64,000 nucleotides of DNA from JAXLVB01 sp046329195 (GTDB lineage: Bacteria; Bacteroidota; Bacteroidia; Cytophagales; Spirosomataceae): contig JAXLVB010000002.1 of the NCBI GenBank assembly GCA_046329195.1, positions 1,984,001 to 2,048,000 of the forward strand. Direction: 5' to 3'. A model generated the notes under the pieces. It was given only the letters and a program-made list of their open reading frames with translations. It was not told the origin of the DNA and searched no databases. Positions within the stretch are counted from its first letter, which is position 1. Every line of letters begins with the position of its first letter. The position numbers and the translations under genes were made by a program. This document shows, piece after piece, positions 55,157-63,141 of the stretch.

Positions 55157-55238
55157 TACGGGCGGAGAGACTCGAACTCTCATGCCTTGCGGCGCCAGAT
55201 CCTAAGTCTGGTACGTCTACCAATTTCGCCACGCCCGT
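55157..55238 (-). tRNA. tRNA-Leu (anticodon TAG)
   Basis: A class II tRNA of 82 nt. The acceptor stem pairs ACGGGCG with CGCCCGT; the D arm contains AAATTGGTAGA; the anticodon stem-loop CCAGA-CTTAGGA-TCTGG gives TAG at positions 34-36. A long variable arm (GCGCCGCAAGGCAT) and the T arm (GAGAGTTCGAGTCTCTC) follow. The 3' CCA is not encoded. A strong promoter lies just upstream. Confidence 0.95.
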
Positions 55239-55249
55239 AAATTGGAGTG

Positions 55250-55280
55250 CAAAGGTAGCAACAATCTATACAAGTTCAAA
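55250..55280 (-). promoter_or_regulatory. Promoter of the tRNA-Leu gene
   Basis: On the minus strand TTTG (55280-55277), a 19-nt spacer and TACCTTTG (55257-55250) match the Bacteroidota consensus exactly. Initiation is expected about 5-7 nt before the tRNA. Confidence 0.85.
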
Positions 55281-55353
55281 TTTTTAAATGAAAAACTTTT
55301 AAAGAAATTAGGTCTTGGTTTTTCAAGACGTTTATCTGCTTCTATATTCACTT

Positions 55354-56547
55354 CTACTCTAACGCCGTGGTTTCAGAAACGTTATAGGTCATCAAACCAA
55401 TGGTCATTAAGATGCTCGTTGCAATAATCACAAATAGAATAATACCCTCATTAAAAGCCCCTAATTGCAAAGCTGAAGGGATTTTATAAAACAACAGAAT
55501 GGTTATCAAACCCCGAGGCATCAAAAATAACTCAGGTAAAACTGCAGACTTCAAAAAAAGTTGTAAGTACAGAAATCGAATTACGACCAAGCAAAACACT
55601 ACTAATGAACCAACAAAAATGACTTCAGGGTCGGCTAACACACTAATATTCAGCGAATATCCAAATAGAAAAAAAAAGAATGTTCGTATCAGAAATGATG
55701 TTTCGGCGGTAATTAGCTTTAGGTTTTCTAGTAGTGGTTCGATAATAGCTGGACGCAGATATTTATCTGTGCGAAGTCGTTTAGTGAACAGATGCGTATT
55801 GTTGATGATAATACCGAATACCAATATTAATAATAAGGAAGGCAAATGGGCCATTTTGCCCAATGCGTATAGCAATACGAGGATTGAGAACAATAAGAAA
55901 AACTTTACCTGAATAGTAATTCGATAAAGGATGGCAAGTAATACAAAAGAAATACCCAGCGAAATTAGAAGTGAATATACAATATTAAGACTAAACAAGG
56001 CCATAGACTGCCAACCTATTTGTTCATTTTGGAGAGTGAGATAGTTAAAAAAGATAATACCGATGATGTCTGAAAACGATGATTCATAAATAGTAAACTC
56101 TCGTTTTTCGGCCGTTAAATGCTGAATACTCGGTATTACAATAGCGCTACTGATGATAGAAAGCGGAGTGGCATACACCAAGCAATTGACAAAGGGCGTA
56201 TCTAACCAGTAACTTAGTAAACCCGCAATAAGTAGCATTGACATCACCAAAATCAACAATGCTGCACCAAACGACTGACGTATCAATTTGATTTTGTCAC
56301 GAGAAACGTGTAAGTCAAGGGCAGCTTCTAAGACAATTACTACCAATCCTACGGTACCTAGCATCTCGATAAGAATGGGCGTAACCTTGAACAAAAAGCC
56401 ATTGTATTCAAACAAGATACGCAACCCTACTCCACTGGCCAGTAGAATTAATGCCGATGGAATACGGGTATAGCGACTCATTACGTTAAAAATATATGAA
56501 GCAATCACTAAGCCGCTTATTATCAATAAGTTTAGGTATGTACTCAT
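55354..56547 (-). CDS. Cation:proton antiporter (CPA family)
   Basis: A 397-residue transporter with about 12 membrane helices of the Na+/H+ exchanger fold. Recognisable parts are the first helices (RIPSALILLASGVGLRI), the helix with conserved Glu/Asp (VLEAALDLHVSRDKI), TPLSIISSAIVIPS and the SSFSDIIGIIFFN segment carrying a conserved acidic residue. There is no RCK/TrkA-N domain. The transported cation (Na+ or K+) is not evident. It lies upstream of the tRNA gene on the same strand. Confidence 0.88.
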   Translation of the reverse strand: MSTYLNLLIISGLVIASYIFNVMSRYTRIPSALILLASGVGLRILFEYNGFLFKVTPILIEMLGTVGLVVIVLEAALDLHVSRDKIKLIRQSFGAALLILVMSMLLIAGLLSYWLDTPFVNCLVYATPLSIISSAIVIPSIQHLTAEKREFTIYESSFSDIIGIIFFNYLTLQNEQIGWQSMALFSLNIVYSLLISLGISFVLLAILYRITIQVKFFLLFSILVLLYALGKMAHLPSLLLILVFGIIINNTHLFTKRLRTDKYLRPAIIEPLLENLKLITAETSFLIRTFFFFLFGYSLNISVLADPEVIFVGSLVVFCLVVIRFLYLQLFLKSAVLPELFLMPRGLITILLFYKIPSALQLGAFNEGIILFVIIATSILMTIGLMTYNVSETTALE

Positions 56548-56769
56548 AATAAAACAAATTAAAACTCTATCCTAAAGTTATCCTTCATCCAATTGATATA
56601 AACGATAAAGCACGGACTGGAGAGTGTACTCAAAAACTTAAAGATTACTTGCATGTGTTCAAGTCTGGATTTGAACACATGCACTACTCAAAACCATTAC
56701 TTTAAGACATACCAATCTCATCCAACATCATTGCTAATGCCTGACTGTTTGATTATCATCATCCAGCTT

Positions 56770-56985
56770 TTACTCACCCATCCTTGCAAACGAATTCAGA
56801 ATGAGGCCATGATACACCTGCCAGAATTTTTTAAGACACCACCGCTTTAAAGCCGGCAGCTGTAATGGAGCACACGAGCGAATTGCTTTGCGAAGTTCTC
56901 GTTCAAAGAGAAAAGAGGAGAAACTTACTTTTTTGAGGATTAATTTGCAGTAATCGAAAGTTGAAATCCGATTTTTGCGTTTCAT
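56770..56985 (-). CDS. Small protein of unknown function, 71 residues
   Basis: A basic, mostly helical small protein (start MKRKNRISTFDYCKLIL, containing FERELRKAIRSC and LKRWCLKKFWQVY). The amphipathic pattern and aromatic spacing look like a real protein, and I have an impression of similar short proteins in other Cytophagales, but this cannot be checked here. It stands alone, with no partner on its strand within 300 bp. Confidence 0.55.
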   Translation of the reverse strand: MKRKNRISTFDYCKLILKKVSFSSFLFERELRKAIRSCAPLQLPALKRWCLKKFWQVYHGLILNSFARMGE

Positions 56986-57025
56986 AAGCGAATAGATTTA
57001 AATGAGGTAACAGGATTCACACAAA

Positions 57026-57062
57026 ATAATGGCGCTTCGTCCAACCGCCAAAGCGCCATTAT
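57026..57062. repeat. Inverted repeat upstream of the small-protein gene
   Basis: A perfect 12-bp stem (ATAATGGCGCTT and AAGCGCCATTAT) with a 13-nt loop, 41 bp before the start of the 71-residue protein. Part of the 300-bp gap 56986-57285, which otherwise holds only the HK terminator candidate. Confidence 0.7.
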
Positions 57063-57244
57063 CAAACCCACCTAACTGTTGAAATGTAATGTCACCTTTG
57101 TACCAAGTGATGATACAAATTAAGGGTGGAGTTCTTAAACCCACGTTAAAATCAGATTAAAAAAAAATTAGAAATTTAGTGGCAAGGCTTTTCGATACCT
57201 AATTACCGAATTTATGTGTAAAGTTGACACATAATAATTTGAAA

Positions 57245-57264
57245 GCCAAGCTACTAAACTTGGC
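57245..57264 (-). terminator. Possible terminator of the two-component operon
   Basis: GCCAAG and CTTGGC form a 6-bp stem around an 8-nt loop, 21 bp past the histidine kinase stop. Only a short T run follows, so it is weak. Confidence 0.45.
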
Positions 57265-57285
57265 AAAAAGTTGTCTCTACTATCA

Positions 57286-58653
57286 CTACCCCACTGGTAA
57301 AACGACAGTAAAAATGGTGGATTTATTGGGTACAGAATCTACCTTAATTTTACCCAAATGAAGCTTGATGATTCGCTCAACCAGCGATAGTCCAATCCCA
57401 TAGCCACGAATCAGATTGGCGTTGTTGCCTCGATAAAACGGCTGGAAAATATACGGAAGTTGTTCGTTTGGGATTCCCTCTCCGCCATTCGAGAAAATCA
57501 GGGTCATTTCTTTTGGGGCAGGCGTAAAGCGCACACGGACGGTACGGTCAGGCGAAAACTTACAGGCGTTTTCCATTAAGTTCCGGAAGGCAGTACCCAA
57601 CAAGGCTTCGTTTCCTTTGACACACAGTTGGGCTTCGTCTTCGGGCAAGTTGTCCAACTCTAATTGCACTTGGTAACCTTGCTTCACTTGGGTGAGCGTG
57701 TCACGGGCGTTCCAGAGTACATCATCAATCCGAACGTCGTCAAACAGCACGTCGGGTTTGTCTGCGGTGATTTTGGCTAATTCTAGCAGTGAATTGGAGA
57801 GTTGCGAAAGCTCTTGCACGTCTTCAAGCACCGAGGCCAGCGTACGGCGATAAGCCTCTGGTTGGCGTTCGTTCATCAAACTCACCTCTAGTTGCGAGCT
57901 AATCTTGGTAAGTGGATTTTTGAGTTCGTGTGAGACGTTGGCTACAAAGGTTTTTTGAAGTCGAAAGGCATTTTCAATACGCCCCAGCAGGTTGTTGAAG
58001 GTCTGTATCAATTTCCCGATTTCATCTTCGTATTTGCTCTCGATAAGCCTTCGGTCGAGGCTGGAGGGTACAATTCTGTTTACTTGCTCAATCACATCCG
58101 AAATGGGCTGTAAGGCTCGCCGAGAGAACATTCGCCCCAAAATGGCCACAATCCCCACTACCCCAATCAAGATAAACAGCATGATGTCACGAAGGGTATT
58201 TAGAATGTATTCACCGTAGGCATCAGAAGCTCCTGCCAAAATCACAAAGCCTTTTTCTTTGTTGCCATACCGCAGCCCTATCATGGCAAACTCGCCTTGA
58301 TGAAAGCGTTTTTCGTCGGTTTGTCTGATTTCTTCCAACAATTGATGGGTAGTCAAAAAGCCAATCGAATCATTGCTAGTGTAAATCTTTTCGTCTTCGT
58401 AGTTGTAAATCGTGATGTTTTCTTTGTAGAGAACATCTCGGTTGCGTCGGTCAATGGTTTTGAGGAGAGACAAATCCACTTCATCCACTTTCAAGAACAG
58501 TTCGGCAGTGGTAACAGCTCGGTTTTTAAGACGCTGAAAAAATCGGTCTTCAATGTAGAGGTACGTGTAGAAATAAATAATCAGAAACGACACCAATAAG
58601 ATAGCCGTAACCAGCAAGGTAAACTGAATGGTAAGTCGGGTTCTGATTTGCAT
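57286..58653 (-). CDS. Sensor histidine kinase (HAMP, HisKA, HATPase)
   Basis: A 455-residue membrane kinase: first membrane helix about 10-32, periplasmic sensor of about 120 residues, second helix about 155-173, HAMP domain, HisKA with the phospho-accepting His242 (VANVSHELKNPLTK) and an ATPase domain (NLMENACKFS, YGIGLSLVERII). It is 110 bp downstream of the response-regulator gene on the same strand and its obvious partner. The signal is unknown; CusS- and ArlS-like kinases share this layout. Confidence 0.93.
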   Translation of the reverse strand: MQIRTRLTIQFTLLVTAILLVSFLIIYFYTYLYIEDRFFQRLKNRAVTTAELFLKVDEVDLSLLKTIDRRNRDVLYKENITIYNYEDEKIYTSNDSIGFLTTHQLLEEIRQTDEKRFHQGEFAMIGLRYGNKEKGFVILAGASDAYGEYILNTLRDIMLFILIGVVGIVAILGRMFSRRALQPISDVIEQVNRIVPSSLDRRLIESKYEDEIGKLIQTFNNLLGRIENAFRLQKTFVANVSHELKNPLTKISSQLEVSLMNERQPEAYRRTLASVLEDVQELSQLSNSLLELAKITADKPDVLFDDVRIDDVLWNARDTLTQVKQGYQVQLELDNLPEDEAQLCVKGNEALLGTAFRNLMENACKFSPDRTVRVRFTPAPKEMTLIFSNGGEGIPNEQLPYIFQPFYRGNNANLIRGYGIGLSLVERIIKLHLGKIKVDSVPNKSTIFTVVLPVG

Positions 58654-58763
58654 AATACGCTAAGTCAAAGAAGTCGAGGGGTCAAGATAGTCGAGAAAAG
58701 TTGATGTATAAATGGCTGTAAATCAGCGATATGGCAAAACGTTTTTTCTTGTCGGTGGATGCC

Positions 58764-59441
58764 TTATTCAGTACGTAGTACATAGCCCATTCCAAACTGC
58801 GTATGAATGAGCTTTTGGGGAAAATCTTTGTCAATTTTCTTACGTAAGTAATTGACATACACCTCAATCACATTGGTGCTCATATCAAAGTGAATATCCC
58901 ATACTTTTTCGGCAATTTCAGCTTTTGAAATGACTTTTCCTTGATTGCGAATGAAGTATTCCATCAGAGCAAACTCTTTGGCTGTGAGGTTAATACGGTG
59001 TCCTGCCCGCATGACTGTTTTGGCATCAAGGTCCATTTCTATATCTGCAAAACGAAGAACATTAGACGTCATCACGGTGGCAGTGTAGCGCTTGGTCAAA
59101 GCTCGTATGCGGGCCAATAGTTCCTTAAACTCAAAAGGTTTGACCAAATAATCGTCTGCACCGGCATCGAAGCCCGTGATTTTGTCGTCAGTAGCGCCTA
59201 AAGCTGTTAGCATGAGAAGTGGCGTTTGTACTCCACTGGCACGAAGTTCTTTACAGAGCTCGATACCATTGAGCCCGGGTAAAATAATATCCGTCACAAT
59301 CAAGCTATACAAATTACGCATAGCTAACTGTTTAGCTATCAGGCCATCGTAAGCAATATCCACCTCAAACTGATGTTCTTCCAACCCTTGCTTAATCGAA
59401 TGCAGCGTTTTGGGTTCGTCTTCTACAACTAATATTTTCAC
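58764..59441 (-). CDS. OmpR-family response regulator
   Basis: A 225-residue DNA-binding regulator. The receiver domain begins KILVVEDEPKT and has the phospho-acceptor Asp51 (VTDIILPG) and the conserved Lys of LVKPFEF; the winged-helix output domain ends in MGYVLRTE. The GTG at 59441 is preferred because it places the receiver at the N terminus as in all relatives; an ATG at 59534 would add 31 unrelated residues. The histidine kinase gene follows. Confidence 0.92.
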   Translation of the reverse strand: MKILVVEDEPKTLHSIKQGLEEHQFEVDIAYDGLIAKQLAMRNLYSLIVTDIILPGLNGIELCKELRASGVQTPLLMLTALGATDDKITGFDAGADDYLVKPFEFKELLARIRALTKRYTATVMTSNVLRFADIEMDLDAKTVMRAGHRINLTAKEFALMEYFIRNQGKVISKAEIAEKVWDIHFDMSTNVIEVYVNYLRKKIDKDFPQKLIHTQFGMGYVLRTE

Positions 59442-59702
59442 GAGAATAATCGGTTTCTTTTCCAAAAGTAACGAATCTTTTGAAGATACTGGGGTGTTGA
59501 GGAGCGCAATCCTGATTATTTCGTTGGTTGCCATCGGTAATTACCTCCCTTGAAAACTACAAAAGCAAAAACTTTTCAATTTTTTTACATTTTCGTTACA
59601 CATCATTCATTTTTTGATTAACTTGAAATTATTCCGCTGCGCTACGGCGTTGGCGTTATGCTCTATTGACACAAACCACAAGCTTAAGCTACTCAGTATT
59701 AG

Positions 59703-61955
59703 ATGAAAACAGAAATTTCGCCTGTTATTGATCTTCAACAAGAACGATTAGAGATTCTCAAGCGCTATAAAAAACTGCTCAAAGCAGCCAAGCCGTATCT
59801 GAAAGACAACGATGCCAAATTGATTAAGAAGGCATTTTATATGTCGGCAGAGGCGCACAAAGAGATGAGGCGCAAGTCGGGCGAACCGTATATTTACCAC
59901 CCGCTGGCAGTTGCTCAAATCTGTGTTGAAGAAATTGGTCTTGGCACCACTTCTATTGTATGTGCCTTACTGCACGACGTGGTGGAAGACACCGACATGG
60001 AACTGAGTGAAATCGAGCGGCATTTTGGCCCTAAAGCTGCCAAAATCATTGATGGGCTTACCAAAATTTCAGGTGTTTTTGAGTATGGGACCTCACAGCA
60101 GGCCGAAAATTTTCGAAAAATGCTGTTGACGCTTTCAGACGACATTCGAGTAATTTTGATAAAACTAGCCGACCGCCTGCACAATATGCGTACGCTTAAT
60201 AGCATGGCGCAAGAAAAGCAGCTAAAAATCGCTTCTGAAACGCTCTATCTGTATGCGCCATTAGCACACCGATTAGGTCTGCACGCCATCAAAACCGAAC
60301 TCGAAGACCTTTGTTTAAAATACACAGAGCCCGAAATCTACAAAGAGATTGCCAAAAAATTGCGAGAGACCAAAATGACTCGCAATCGGTTTATCTCGAC
60401 GTTCATCAAGCCAATAGAGCAGGGCTTGAAAGCTACTCACCTCAAGCATGTCATTAAGGGACGCCCCAAATCTATTTATTCGATTTATAACAAAATCAAG
60501 AAATCGAGCACTCCCTTTGAAGAAATCTATGACTTGTTTGCGATTCGTATTATCCTAGATGTACCTCGTGACCAAGAAAAAGCCGCTTGTTGGCAGGTAT
60601 ATAGCGTTGTAACCGACCACTATCGCCCCAACCCCGACCGCCTCAAAGACTTTATCTCGAACCCCAAATCAAATGGATACGAGTCGCTGCACACCACGGT
60701 GATGAGCGAAAGTAACAACCAAGGCCGATGGGTAGAAGTGCAAATCAGGTCGGTACGTATGGACGAAATTGCCGAAAAAGGTTTTGCAGCACACTGGAAA
60801 TACAAAGGCAACGACACTCGGCAGTCGGAGGCGTTTGAAAGTTGGCTTAGTCAGATTCGGGAAGCCATCGAAAACAACGACAAGAGCAAGTCGGCAGTAG
60901 AGTTTGTAGATGAGCTCCGCAGCAGCCTGTATCAAGAAGAAGTCTTTGTGTTTACGCCCAAAGGCAAGCTGATTGTCTTGCAAAACGGGGCTACTGCGCT
61001 TGATTTTGGTTTTGAGATTCACTCGCAAGTAGGTGCTCGCTGCATTGGAGCCAAAATCAACGGAAAATTGGAGTCTATCAACCACGTTTTGAAAAATGGC
61101 GACCAAGTTGAGATTTTGACCTCCAACAAACAAAAGCCCTCAGAAGATTGGCTGCGCTTTGTGGTAACTACTAAGGCCAGAGCCCGCATCAAAGAATACC
61201 TCAGAGAAGAACGTAAACTCTACGGGGTACAAGGCAAAGAGATCATCGAACACCGCCTCAAAATTATGGGCGCTGGCTACCTCACGCTGGAGGTGACCAA
61301 CCAGCTGAGGGCGTATTTCAACGCCAAGGATGCTACCGATTTGTTTTATCGCTTTGGCAAAGGGTACATCCAGCCCGAAGAGCTCAAGCGCTGGAAAACC
61401 GACCGAGAAATGCACGAACGCAAACAGGCTGAAAAATCAATTAGTCAGCCGATTGTGGATTCAAAGTCATTCTCGAAAGCCATCAAAAAAGTACACAAAG
61501 ACGGTAGTGACCACTTGCTCATTGGCGAAGACATGGACAAAGTGGATTACACCTTGGCCAAGTGTTGCAACCCTATCCCTGGCGACGATGTGTTTGGTTT
61601 TGTAACCGTCAACGAGGGTATCAAAGTCCACCGCACCAGTTGTTCCAATGCTACGGAGCTCCTGTCTCGTCATGGCGACAGGGTAATAAAAGCCCGCTGG
61701 GCTTCGGAGGTAGATGCCTCATTTACAGCCAATTTGATTATTCGAGGTACTGACCGAGTGGGTCTTGTTAATGACGTCACCAAAGTTATTTCAGCCGAAT
61801 TGAAGGTCAATATTATCAACCTCAATATTGGCGTGAAAGATGGAATTTTTGAAGGGAATATTGGGTTATCGGTTCATGACACCCACCACCTTGACTTGCT
61901 GGTACACAAATTAGAAACCGTGTCAGGCGTGGTTAAAGTTTCACGGGTTGATTAA
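59703..61955 (+). CDS. RelA/SpoT family (p)ppGpp synthetase/hydrolase
   Basis: Controls the stringent response by making and degrading (p)ppGpp. The N-terminal HD hydrolase domain keeps the metal ligands His66 and His91-Asp92 (YIYHPLAVAQ, ALLHDVVEDTD). The synthetase domain is intact (GRPKSIYSIYNKI, YDLFAIRII, GYESLHTTVM), followed by TGS (VFVFTPKGKLIVL) and a C-terminal ACT domain (ADRVGL-like region DRVGLVNDVTKVISAEL). Length 750 residues matches bifunctional long RSH enzymes. fur follows 134 bp downstream. Confidence 0.96.
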   Translation: MKTEISPVIDLQQERLEILKRYKKLLKAAKPYLKDNDAKLIKKAFYMSAEAHKEMRRKSGEPYIYHPLAVAQICVEEIGLGTTSIVCALLHDVVEDTDMELSEIERHFGPKAAKIIDGLTKISGVFEYGTSQQAENFRKMLLTLSDDIRVILIKLADRLHNMRTLNSMAQEKQLKIASETLYLYAPLAHRLGLHAIKTELEDLCLKYTEPEIYKEIAKKLRETKMTRNRFISTFIKPIEQGLKATHLKHVIKGRPKSIYSIYNKIKKSSTPFEEIYDLFAIRIILDVPRDQEKAACWQVYSVVTDHYRPNPDRLKDFISNPKSNGYESLHTTVMSESNNQGRWVEVQIRSVRMDEIAEKGFAAHWKYKGNDTRQSEAFESWLSQIREAIENNDKSKSAVEFVDELRSSLYQEEVFVFTPKGKLIVLQNGATALDFGFEIHSQVGARCIGAKINGKLESINHVLKNGDQVEILTSNKQKPSEDWLRFVVTTKARARIKEYLREERKLYGVQGKEIIEHRLKIMGAGYLTLEVTNQLRAYFNAKDATDLFYRFGKGYIQPEELKRWKTDREMHERKQAEKSISQPIVDSKSFSKAIKKVHKDGSDHLLIGEDMDKVDYTLAKCCNPIPGDDVFGFVTVNEGIKVHRTSCSNATELLSRHGDRVIKARWASEVDASFTANLIIRGTDRVGLVNDVTKVISAELKVNIINLNIGVKDGIFEGNIGLSVHDTHHLDLLVHKLETVSGVVKVSRVD

Positions 61956-62017
61956 CATAAGCGTACTTTACAACATCAACTCAACCCTGTGCACAATCAT
62001 TATTCGTCGGGTTGTAG

Positions 62018-62060
62018 GCAGATAACTTCTGTTGAATAGATACTTAATCAGCAGATAACT
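62018..62060 (+). repeat. Direct repeat GCAGATAACT upstream of fur
   Basis: The 10-mer occurs at 62018-62027 and again at 62051-62060, 33 bp apart (about three helical turns), immediately before the -7 element. It could be an operator pair. Confidence 0.5.
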
Positions 62061-62061
62061 G

Positions 62062-62069
62062 TATCTTTG
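62062..62069 (+). promoter_or_regulatory. Candidate -7 element of fur
   Basis: TATCTTTG matches TAnnTTTG exactly and lies 20 bp before the fur start, so the leader would be very short. The -33 TTTG is not evident at 19-21 nt. Confidence 0.5.
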
Positions 62070-62089
62070 CGCCCTGAATCATCTTTGCT

Positions 62090-62560
62090 ATGATGACTGC
62101 TGTATCTCAGTTGGATAACGTTCGGAAAATTTTCACAGCCTTTCTCGAAAATAAGGGGCTCCGCAAGACCCCCGAACGCTTTGCCATTTTAGAGGAAATC
62201 TACTCTCGTAACGACCATTTCGACGTAGAAGAACTGTATATTTCAATGAAAAATAAGAAATATCAGGTCTCCAGAGCCACGGTTTACAACACCCTCGACG
62301 TGCTGGTAGAGTGCGATTTGGTAACCAAACACCAGTTTGGAAAAAATCAGGCTCAATACGAAAAATCGTACGGTCGCAAACAGCACGACCACCTCATCTG
62401 CACGGACTGCCACCAAGTGACAGAGTTTTGTGACCCACGGGTACAAAACATCCAAAAAATGGTGGGCGATATGATGGAGTTCAACATCATGCACCACAGT
62501 TTGATTTTTTACGGCTCTTGCACCAAACTCAACTGCGAAAACAAAGCCAAATTAGCCTGA
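62090..62560 (+). CDS. fur: Fur-family transcriptional regulator
   Basis: A 156-residue metal-responsive repressor. The winged-helix domain (RKTPERFAILEEIYSR, KKYQVSRATVYNTLDVL) precedes the metal-binding domain with QHDHLICTDCHQVTEF (HxH and CxxC) and a second Cys pair near the C terminus (SCTKLNC), giving the structural zinc site. Fur (iron) is most likely, but PerR or Zur cannot be excluded without the full ligand pattern. Two ATGs overlap at 62090 and 62093. The stop overlaps the next start (TGATG). Confidence 0.93.
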   Translation: MMTAVSQLDNVRKIFTAFLENKGLRKTPERFAILEEIYSRNDHFDVEELYISMKNKKYQVSRATVYNTLDVLVECDLVTKHQFGKNQAQYEKSYGRKQHDHLICTDCHQVTEFCDPRVQNIQKMVGDMMEFNIMHHSLIFYGSCTKLNCENKAKLA

Positions 62561-63114
62561 TGATTTCTCAACCCATAGTCAACTGGACTTTTTCACAAAT
62601 GCAGGAATATCTTCCCGCTGATGTGGGCTATGAGTTAATCAATGATGAACTCTTCAAAATGCCAACTCCCAGTGCAATTCATCAAGAAATCTCTGCTAAT
62701 TTAGACTTCTTGATGCAAAGCTTTGTTCGCCACAACCAGCTCGGCAAACTCTTTACAGCACCCTTAGATGTTCTCTTAGATTCAACTACCGTTGTAGAAC
62801 CTGACTTATTTTTTATTGAAAACTCAAAGCGTTCTATCATCAAGCAGCATGTAGAAGGAGTACCCGATTTGGTAGTTGAAATCATCTCACCATCATCTTA
62901 CATTAGAGATACCATCACCAAAAAAGAACTTTACGAACGTTTTGGTATCAAAGAATATTGGTTAATTGACCCTGCCAATCAGGTGATTGAAGTATTTGTA
63001 TTAGAAAATGGTAAATTCCAACTTCATAATTATGCCGTCGAAACAGGCATCGTACGCTCGGTAGTGCTAGAAGGATTTGAAGCCGAAGCGCATGACATTC
63101 TTGTTCATAACTGA
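62560..63114 (+). CDS. Uma2 family endonuclease-like protein
   Basis: A 184-residue protein of the Uma2 group, a PD-(D/E)XK nuclease superfamily. Family markers are the EYLPADVGYELINDELF start region, VVEPDLFFIE and VPDLVVEIISPSSYIRDTITKK (catalytic Asp, Glu and Lys), then the EYWLIDPANQVIEVF strand. The ATG at 62560 overlaps the fur stop by one base; an upstream TTG (62518) would run through fur. Biological role is unknown for the family, which is abundant in cyanobacteria and scattered elsewhere. Its position between fur and purA suggests insertion into a housekeeping block. Confidence 0.88.
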   Translation: MISQPIVNWTFSQMQEYLPADVGYELINDELFKMPTPSAIHQEISANLDFLMQSFVRHNQLGKLFTAPLDVLLDSTTVVEPDLFFIENSKRSIIKQHVEGVPDLVVEIISPSSYIRDTITKKELYERFGIKEYWLIDPANQVIEVFVLENGKFQLHNYAVETGIVRSVVLEGFEAEAHDILVHN

Positions 63115-63141
63115 TTTATCCACACATTCACTTTTTCTATA

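Noticed and set aside
56653..56850. 65-residue plus-strand frame in the gap after the antiporter gene
   Set aside because: It is antisense to the better-supported 71-residue gene and has no recognisable features.
59442..59534. N-terminal extension of the response regulator from ATG 59534
   Set aside because: Receiver domains begin at the KILVVEDE strand; the added 31 residues have no counterpart in the family.
60669..61133. 154-residue frame antisense to the RelA/SpoT gene
   Set aside because: The RelA/SpoT synthetase and TGS domains run unbroken through this region, so the frame is a shadow.
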